Source: Paeniglutamicibacter antarcticus_C (GTDB lineage: Bacteria > Actinomycetota > Actinomycetes > Actinomycetales > Micrococcaceae). Taken from it: a DNA stretch of 64,000 bases. Shown piece by piece: positions 58,944 to 64,000 of this stretch. Positions within the stretch are counted from its first letter, which is position 1. Every line of letters begins with the position of its first letter. A program made the translations under genes and the position numbers. Under the pieces are notes generated by a model. The model did no database searches. It worked only from the letters and a program-made list of their open reading frames with translations, and was not told where the DNA came from. The stretch is from positions 124,001-188,000 of the forward strand of contig NZ_BAABLK010000027.1 of NCBI RefSeq assembly GCF_039544305.1, read 5' to 3'.

Positions 58944-59665
58944 AGCGGCCTGACACGATTGGCTGCCAGGCGTTCGCGCAGGTAGGGCAGGGCGCGGCGC
59001 GAGACGGGCAGTTCGATCCCGCTGATGAGAACCGAGGCCTTGCCGGTTGCAAGTTTCACCGTGTCGATCTTTTCCATGGCCACGAGGTAGGAGCGGTGGA
59101 TGCGGATGTACCCGGCCGAGGACCACTGCTGTTCCAAATCGTTCAACGGCACCCGGATCAGGTAGCTGGCGTCCTTGGTGTGCAGCCGGGCGTAGTCGCC
59201 CTGGGCCTGCACATAGCGGATCTCATCGCGGCGGATCATCTTGGTGACCCCGCCCTGGTCAACGGTGACGACCTCGGGCTTGGCGATTTCCTCTTCGACC
59301 TGCTCGCAGATCCGGCGGATTGATTCGGCCAGCCGTTCGGGGCGCACCGGCTTGAGCACATAGTCCAACGCGGCTAGCTCGAAGGCTTCAAGGGCCTGGT
59401 CCTCGTCGGCGGTGACGAACACGACGGCCGGGGGACGGGTGAAGCGCGAGATGACCCGGGCGATGTCCAGCCCGGAAAGCGCCGGCATATGGATGTCCAG
59501 GAACAGTGCGTCGACCTCGAATTCCTCCAGCGCCTTCAGCGCCTCGGCCCCGGAATTGGCGCGGTGGATGGTCCCCACCCTGGCATCGAGGGAGAGTAGG
59601 TAGGCCAGTTCCTCGACGGCCGGCAGTTCATCGTCGGCAACGACCACGTTAATCATGGATGACAT
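58940..59665 (-). CDS. LytTR-family response regulator
   Basis: A 241-residue two-domain regulator. The receiver has acidic D11/D12, phosphoacceptor D57 (LFLDIHMPALSG) and a final lysine in YVLKPVRPERL. The C-terminal LytTR DNA-binding domain has DEIRYVQAQGDYARLHTKDA, YIRIHRSYLVAMEKID and LPVSRRALPYLRERL. It pairs with the kinase 45 bp upstream and probably activates the symporter genes, like BtsR/YpdB-type pyruvate-sensing systems. Confidence 0.93.
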   Translation of the reverse strand: MSSMINVVVADDELPAVEELAYLLSLDARVGTIHRANSGAEALKALEEFEVDALFLDIHMPALSGLDIARVISRFTRPPAVVFVTADEDQALEAFELAALDYVLKPVRPERLAESIRRICEQVEEEIAKPEVVTVDQGGVTKMIRRDEIRYVQAQGDYARLHTKDASYLIRVPLNDLEQQWSSAGYIRIHRSYLVAMEKIDTVKLATGKASVLISGIELPVSRRALPYLRERLAANRVRPL

Positions 59666-59710
59666 TTTACCTGCCCCTGTTGCCCGCGCCGGGATGCCGC
59701 CGATGGCGCG

Positions 59711-60904
59711 TCAATGCGCAACCGGGGCCGAGGGTTCCACGCCGGGCCGGAACTTGGGAATGCGCATGGTGATCAGCGTCCCGGCCCCCGGTGCGGTGTC
59801 GATGACCAGCCCGTGGGCGTCGCCGTAGACCTGGCGCAACCGCACATCCACGTTGCGCAACCCCACGTGGATGGACTCCGTGGTCCCGGCCAGCACCGCG
59901 GCCAAGGCGGCCGGGTCGATCCCCACCCCGTCGTCCTCGACGGTGATCAGCGCGTATTCCCCCGAGTCAGAGGCGCTGATGGTGATGCGCCCGCCGCCGG
60001 GCTTGGATTCCAGGCCGTGGCGCACCGCATTTTCCACCAACGGCTGCAGGGACAAAAACGGGATGGCGGTTCCCAGCACCTCCGGGGCAATGGCCAGGGA
60101 CACCTTGATGCGTTCGCCGAACCTTGCCTTTTCCAGCAGCAGGTACCGATCGATGGCGGTCAGTTCCTCGGCCAGCGTGGTGAAGTCCCCGTGGCGGCGG
60201 AAGGAATAACGGGTGAAGTCGGCGAACTCGACGACCAGTTCCCGGGCCCGTGCCGGATCGGTGTTGATGAACGACGCGATGGCGTTCAGCGAGTTGTAGA
60301 TGAAATGCGGGCTGATCTGGGCACGCAGCGCACGGACCTCGGCCTCCATGAGCAGGGCGCGGGAGGCATCGAGCTCGGCAAGTCCCACCTGGGCGGCCAC
60401 CCATGCCGCGACCTCGGCCACCGCCCGGACAAAACCCGCCCGGGCGCGCGGGGTGAAGGCGCACACGGTGCCCACGGGGGTGTCCCCGACCATGATCGGG
60501 GCGCAGACCATGTCAGCGGAATCCGAGCGCTTGACCTGGGTGCGCTTGGCGCCCAGCGCGGCGGCGGCAAGCTCCAGTGCAGCGTGGCTTGCGTTGCCCT
60601 CGTGCCCGGGGGTGTTCCCGTCGATCGCCAGCACCGCGGAGGTGTCGGTGATCACCAGCGCCTGGGCGGCCAGCAGCGAGCGCAGGTGCTTCGAAGCGGT
60701 GGCGGCCCCCTCGGGGGTCAGTCCCGCGGCCAGGTGCGGGGCGGCGACCGAGACCTGGTGCAGGGTTTCAAATGTGGCCTTTTCGGCGTCGGTGCCCAGG
60801 TCGCGGTTGGAGCGTGCGATCCTGAACCCCAGGTACCCCACCAGTGCCCCGCCGACCACGACGGTGGTCACGATGAGGGTTATTTGCAGTGCGGTGGAGA
60901 GCAT
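59711..60904 (-). CDS. LytS/BtsS-type sensor histidine kinase
   Basis: A 397-residue kinase with one N-terminal membrane helix (residues about 6-28), a GAF-like sensor region (about 50-160), the His_kinase domain with H200 in RAQISPHFIYNSLNAIASFI, and an HATPase domain (LQPLVENAVRHGLESKPGGG, VEDDGVGIDP). ATG 60904 is used; an in-frame ATG at 60946 is possible. The single helix distinguishes it from LytS with its 5TM/7TM sensor, so the signal may be cytosolic. It diverges from the second symporter pair. Confidence 0.92.
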   Translation of the reverse strand: MLSTALQITLIVTTVVVGGALVGYLGFRIARSNRDLGTDAEKATFETLHQVSVAAPHLAAGLTPEGAATASKHLRSLLAAQALVITDTSAVLAIDGNTPGHEGNASHAALELAAAALGAKRTQVKRSDSADMVCAPIMVGDTPVGTVCAFTPRARAGFVRAVAEVAAWVAAQVGLAELDASRALLMEAEVRALRAQISPHFIYNSLNAIASFINTDPARARELVVEFADFTRYSFRRHGDFTTLAEELTAIDRYLLLEKARFGERIKVSLAIAPEVLGTAIPFLSLQPLVENAVRHGLESKPGGGRITISASDSGEYALITVEDDGVGIDPAALAAVLAGTTESIHVGLRNVDVRLRQVYGDAHGLVIDTAPGAGTLITMRIPKFRPGVEPSAPVAH

Positions 60905-61035
60905 GGCCCCCAGCCTACGTGGGGCGCAATCGGGCATGCCGTTCATCGATCGGCATTGCCGCTTGGCGCATCTGGGTGACCGCTTGCCGGTTGCCCGGCC
61001 GGTCCCTCTTCACGCACGGGTCTTTGATGCCGCAG

Positions 61036-61051
61036 AGTGATCTCAGTCACC
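61036..61051. promoter_or_regulatory. CRP-like site in the divergent promoter region
   Basis: AGTGATCTCAGTCACC contains GTGA-N6-TCAC, both halves matching the CRP/GlxR core. It lies between the kinase gene (start 60904) and the DUF485/ActP pair (start 61150). Acetate transport genes in related actinobacteria are known CRP/GlxR targets, so cAMP control is plausible. Confidence 0.55.
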
Positions 61052-61149
61052 CTGTCAGGTGACCCGCCTTACGGATCGGGACCAACCGGTGCTTGTTCTT
61101 CCAAGAGGTACTGCACCTGACGCCTTGAACCCCTTGTGAAGGAGGAATC

Positions 61150-61494
61150 ATGAGCATCACCCCGGAGTCGGATCTAGGACCCGACATCGATTTCGTCAAG
61201 GAACAGGACTCGGAAGAGTTCAAGGACCTGCGCAAGACCCACCGCAGCTTCGCTTTCCCCATGGCCGTCATTTTCCTGCTGTGGTACTTTGCCTACGTAT
61301 TGCTGGCGGACTATGCACACGAATTCATGTCCATCAAGGTCTGGGGCAACATCAACGTCGGCCTGCTGCTGGGCCTGTTGCAGTTCGTCTCGACCTTCGG
61401 CATCACCGCAGCCTACGTCTCCTACAGCAACAGGAAGATCGACCCGAAGGCGACCGCCATGCGCGACCGTCTCGAAGCACAGGAAGGGGAATAA
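61150..61494 (+). CDS. DUF485 membrane protein (YjcH-like)
   Basis: A 114-residue protein with two helices (residues about 37-56 and 72-94) and the family pattern EFKDLRKTHRSFAFPMAVIF followed by LLWY. GAAGGAGG precedes the ATG. It lies three bases before the symporter stop-start junction and is the standard companion of ActP-type acetate permeases. Probably an accessory subunit. Confidence 0.92.
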   Translation: MSITPESDLGPDIDFVKEQDSEEFKDLRKTHRSFAFPMAVIFLLWYFAYVLLADYAHEFMSIKVWGNINVGLLLGLLQFVSTFGITAAYVSYSNRKIDPKATAMRDRLEAQEGE

Positions 61495-61497
61495 GCC

Positions 61498-63123
61498 ATG
61501 CACGCATTATCGGCACTGATCCTCGCGGCCCCCGAATCGACGAAGGTCGGCAACCCGTGGGTCAATATCGGCATCTTCGGCCTCTTCGTGGGCATCACGC
61601 TCATTGTGGTCCTCAAGGCATCCTCGAACAACAAGACCGCAGCGGACTACTACGCCGGCGGGCGTTCCTTCACCGGAACCCAGAACGGCACCGCGATTGC
61701 CGGTGATTACCTTTCGGCAGCGTCCTTCCTGGGCATCGTCGGGGCCATCGCCATCAACGGCTACGACGGATTCCTCTACTCCATCGGCTTCCTGGTCGCC
61801 TGGCTGGTGGCCCTGCTGCTGGTCGCCGAGCTGCTGCGCAACACCGGCAAGTTCACCATGGCCGATGTGCTCTCTTTCCGCCTCAAGCAGCGCCCTGTGC
61901 GCATTGCCGCGGCGATCTCCACCCTCGCGGTCTGTGTCTTCTACCTGCTTGCGCAGATGGCCGGCGCCGGTGCGCTGGTCTCGCTGCTGCTGGGCATCGA
62001 CGGGAAACTGGGCCAGTCCCTGGTCATTGTGGTTGTCGGCGCGCTGATGATCGTCTACGTACTGATCGGCGGAATGAAGGGCACCACCTGGGTGCAGATC
62101 ATCAAGGCCTGCTTGCTGATCGCCGGCACGTTCGTGATGACCATCATGGTGCTGGCCAACTACGGCTTCAACCTCTCCGAACTCCTGGGTGCGGCGGTCG
62201 AAACCGCGAACAACCCCGAGATCCTGAACCCGGGCATGAAGTACGGCGCTTCGGGCACCTCCAAGCTCGACTTCATCTCCTTGGCGCTGGCCCTGGTGCT
62301 TGGGACCGCCGGCCTGCCGCACGTATTGATGCGCTTCTACACGGTTCCCACCGCAAAGGAAGCCCGCCGCTCGGTGGTCTGGGCCATCTGGCTCATCGGC
62401 GCCTTCTACCTCTTCACCCTGGTGCTTGGCTACGGTGCCGGCGCCATGATCGGTGCCGACAAGATCAACGCAGCCCCCGGCGGCGTGAACTCCGCTGCAC
62501 CTCTGCTGGCCTTCGAACTCGGCGGTCCGCTGCTGCTGGGATTGATCTCCGCGGTCGCCTTCGCCACGATCCTGGCGGTGGTTGCCGGCCTGACCATCAC
62601 CGCGGCGGCTTCCTTCGCCCACGATGTGTACTCCTCGGTCATCGCCAAGGAAAAGAGCACTCCGGAAAAGGAAATGAAGGTGGCACGGCGCACCGTGGTC
62701 GTCATCGGCATCTTCGCCATCGTCGGCGGCATCGGAGCCCAGGGACAGAACGTCGCCTTCCTGGTGGCATTGGCCTTCGCTGTTGCCGCATCGGCGAACC
62801 TTCCGACCATCCTGTTCTCTTTGTTCTGGAAGAAGTTCACCACTCAAGGCGCCGTTTGGTCCATGGTGGGAGGCCTCAGCTCGGCCATCTTGCTGATCGT
62901 CTTCTCCCCGGTCATGTCGTCCCTGCCGACCTCCATGATCCCGGGCGCCGACTTCGCGATCTTCCCGCTGGCCAACCCCGGCCTCGTCTCGATCCCGTTG
63001 GCGTTCTTCCTGGGCTGGCTCGGTTCGGTGCTCGATAGGAACACCGAGGATCCCATCAAGGCCGCGGAAATGGAAGTCCGCTCGCTCACCGGTGTCGGTG
63101 CCGAAAAGGCAGTTGACCACTGA
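61498..63123 (+). CDS. actP: Cation:acetate symporter (ActP-like, SSS family)
   Basis: A 541-residue transporter with about 13 helices. AADYYAGGRSFTGTQNGTAI, AGDYLSAASFLGIVGAIAI, GLPHVLMRFYTVPTAKEARR and AAASFAHDVYSS are the ActP-type blocks. It follows the DUF485 gene by three bases. It imports acetate or related short monocarboxylates with a cation. It is more ActP-like than the minus-strand symporter, so the locus has two non-identical systems. A 15-bp hairpin closes the transcript. Confidence 0.92.
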   Translation: MHALSALILAAPESTKVGNPWVNIGIFGLFVGITLIVVLKASSNNKTAADYYAGGRSFTGTQNGTAIAGDYLSAASFLGIVGAIAINGYDGFLYSIGFLVAWLVALLLVAELLRNTGKFTMADVLSFRLKQRPVRIAAAISTLAVCVFYLLAQMAGAGALVSLLLGIDGKLGQSLVIVVVGALMIVYVLIGGMKGTTWVQIIKACLLIAGTFVMTIMVLANYGFNLSELLGAAVETANNPEILNPGMKYGASGTSKLDFISLALALVLGTAGLPHVLMRFYTVPTAKEARRSVVWAIWLIGAFYLFTLVLGYGAGAMIGADKINAAPGGVNSAAPLLAFELGGPLLLGLISAVAFATILAVVAGLTITAAASFAHDVYSSVIAKEKSTPEKEMKVARRTVVVIGIFAIVGGIGAQGQNVAFLVALAFAVAASANLPTILFSLFWKKFTTQGAVWSMVGGLSSAILLIVFSPVMSSLPTSMIPGADFAIFPLANPGLVSIPLAFFLGWLGSVLDRNTEDPIKAAEMEVRSLTGVGAEKAVDH

Positions 63124-63152
63124 GCGAATATTTCCTGATCTGGTGTGATTGT

Positions 63153-63190
63153 GGAACGGGCCCCCGGTGAAATCGCCGGGGGCCCGTTCC
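63153..63190 (+). terminator. Hairpin after the acetate symporter gene
   Basis: GGAACGGGCCCCCGG (63153-63167) pairs perfectly with CCGGGGGCCCGTTCC (63176-63190). There is no clear T-run. The remaining bases to 63433 hold a promoter but no gene. Confidence 0.7.
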
Positions 63191-63301
63191 GCTCCGGCCC
63201 GGGGGCACTTGAACCGGACAACACTCCCGGTGCGGGTCGGTAGCGGGTTTGGCCGGTGGCGGCGGTTCGCCGTTTTCGACCGGGCAGCGTGTTCGTGTCC
63301 G

Positions 63302-63330
63302 TTAGCCCTGGGCATGGGACCACCTACTAT
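63302..63330 (+). promoter_or_regulatory. Promoter of the ABC ATPase gene
   Basis: TTAGCC (63302-63307) and TACTAT (63325-63330) are spaced 17 bp, about 100 bases before ATG 63434. Confidence 0.45.
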
Positions 63331-63433
63331 GCTTAAAATGCGGCTCCACCGGCCGCCGAGGCCGCCCTCTTGCGCGGTGGCATGAACAGCGGGACGGTCC
63401 ACGAGCCAAGCCCAGGCCTAAGCGGGAGGTTGT

Positions 63434-64000
63434 ATGGCAATCGAAGTGACTCGGTTGAACAAGAAATACGGAAAATTTGTGGCGGTCAAGGATCTGTCTT
63501 TCAGCGTCCAATCCGGATCCGTGTTTGCGTTTATCGGTTCCAACGGTGCGGGCAAGAGTACCGCCATTGGCTGCATCACCACGACGTTGGCCCCGACCTC
63601 GGGTGAAATCCGTGTCGCCGGATACGACGTGGCCAAGGATGCCCATGCCGTGCGCGCTGCGATCGGGGCGGTATTCCAGGCATCGCTGCTCGACCCGCTG
63701 CTCACGGTCAAGGAGAACCTCGTGCTCCGTGCGGGCTTCTACGGTCTCACACGCAAGGAAGCTCTCTCCCGTATCGAGAGACTCGCTGAGCTCGTGAACC
63801 TGAAGTCCTTCCTCAACCGGCGCCATGGGGTCCTATCCGGTGGCGAAAAGCGTCGTGCGGACATCGCCCGGGCGCTGATCCACAACCCCTCGATCGTGTT
63901 CCTGGACGAACCGACAGGCGGTTTGGACCCCCAGTCGCGTGAGCACATCTGGGCGGCCATTGAGGAATTGCGCGCCACGCAGGGCACTACCGTCTTCCTC
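63434..64000 (+). CDS. ABC transporter ATP-binding protein (DrrA-like), 3' end missing
   Basis: ATG 63434 follows GGGAGG, and the frame is open to the window edge, giving 189 residues. Walker A is FIGSNGAGKSTAIG, the Q-loop GAVFQASLLDPLLTVKENL, the signature LSGGEKRRADIARAL and Walker B IVFLDEPTGGLDPQ. The SLLDPLLTVxENLxLRAxFYG block is typical of the DrrA/CcmA-like export ATPases that pair with an ABC-2 permease, which would lie beyond the window. It probably serves drug or lipid efflux. Confidence 0.92.
   Translation, partial: MAIEVTRLNKKYGKFVAVKDLSFSVQSGSVFAFIGSNGAGKSTAIGCITTTLAPTSGEIRVAGYDVAKDAHAVRAAIGAVFQASLLDPLLTVKENLVLRAGFYGLTRKEALSRIERLAELVNLKSFLNRRHGVLSGGEKRRADIARALIHNPSIVFLDEPTGGLDPQSREHIWAAIEELRATQGTTVFL

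Noticed and set aside
61507..63402. A 631-codon open frame on the minus strand opposite the acetate symporter
   Set aside because: Its translation is dominated by Asp, Gln, His, Arg and Gly without any domain, as expected for the antisense of GC-rich coding DNA. The plus-strand symporter is unmistakable.
1..64000. CRISPR array, insertion sequence or transposon
   Set aside because: No regularly spaced direct repeats with unique spacers, no transposase or integrase homologue, and no terminal inverted repeats flanking a gene were seen.

Overview
The window is high-GC DNA (roughly 63-65% G+C by eye) with many GTG/TTG starts, 4-base stop/start overlaps, a SAM-IV type riboswitch, a DivIVA-domain protein and the gene orders dusB-dgt-dnaG and rpsB-tsf-pyrH-frr-cdsA. 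These point to an actinobacterium, most likely Micrococcaceae (Arthrobacter, Paeniglutamicibacter or Glutamicibacter type). The genus is inferred. There is no phage, IS, integrase or CRISPR signal; this is chromosomal sequence mixing housekeeping blocks with catabolic and transport islands.

Layout. 1-3.2 kb: the end of a histidine-utilisation operon (M20 amidohydrolase, hutF, hutI), then tpx. 4.0-12.1 kb: a sugar or amino-sugar operon with an AgaS-like SIS isomerase, ROK kinase, PfkB kinase, class II aldolase, ABC importer without an ATPase, and a DeoR regulator. Its two promoter regions share an 8-base motif. 12.1-15.4 kb: small genes (APH-like kinase, CPBP protein, two tandem paralogous small membrane proteins, a glyoxalase-like protein). 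15.5-18.2 kb: SAM-IV riboswitch followed by metY-metX. 18.2-29.3 kb: lipase/esterase genes, a membrane protein-GntR pair, S4 protein, two DMT transporters, glyS, a GNAT protein, a frame-disrupted small membrane gene, and a second paralogue of the GntR-linked membrane protein. Both paralogues have the same 24-bp inverted repeat, CTTGTRT-N10-AYACAAG, at their promoters.

29.4-38.5 kb is the most unusual region. A minus-strand operon (aminotransferase, VanA-like Rieske oxygenase, HutD/Ves-like cupin) diverges from a plus-strand set (polar amino acid ABC importer, IclR regulator, FMN 2-hydroxyacid dehydrogenase, FAD glycolate/D-lactate-type dehydrogenase). The shared promoter region is nearly mirror-symmetric: each side has a consensus TTGACA promoter with a pair of TTCRCATAYRYGAA-like sites, spaced 19 bp, over the predicted start. 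I read this as an IclR-controlled pathway for uptake and oxidation of an amino-acid-like compound. The substrate is unknown.

38.7-43.3 kb: dusB, dgt, dnaG and tRNA-Asn. 43.4-47.9 kb: an ABC-F ATPase between two identical tRNA-Asn genes, a holin-like/DUF3618-like fusion, a CDP-alcohol phosphatidyltransferase and a DMT transporter. 48-51.4 kb: two GT4 glycosyltransferases around tRNA-Met, and an M23 peptidase. 51.8-57 kb: rpsB, tsf, pyrH, frr, cdsA and a DivIVA-domain gene. 57-63.1 kb: a LytS/LytTR two-component system between two sodium:solute symporter plus DUF485 pairs, with a CRP-like site in the divergent promoter region. The window ends inside a DrrA-like ABC ATPase gene.
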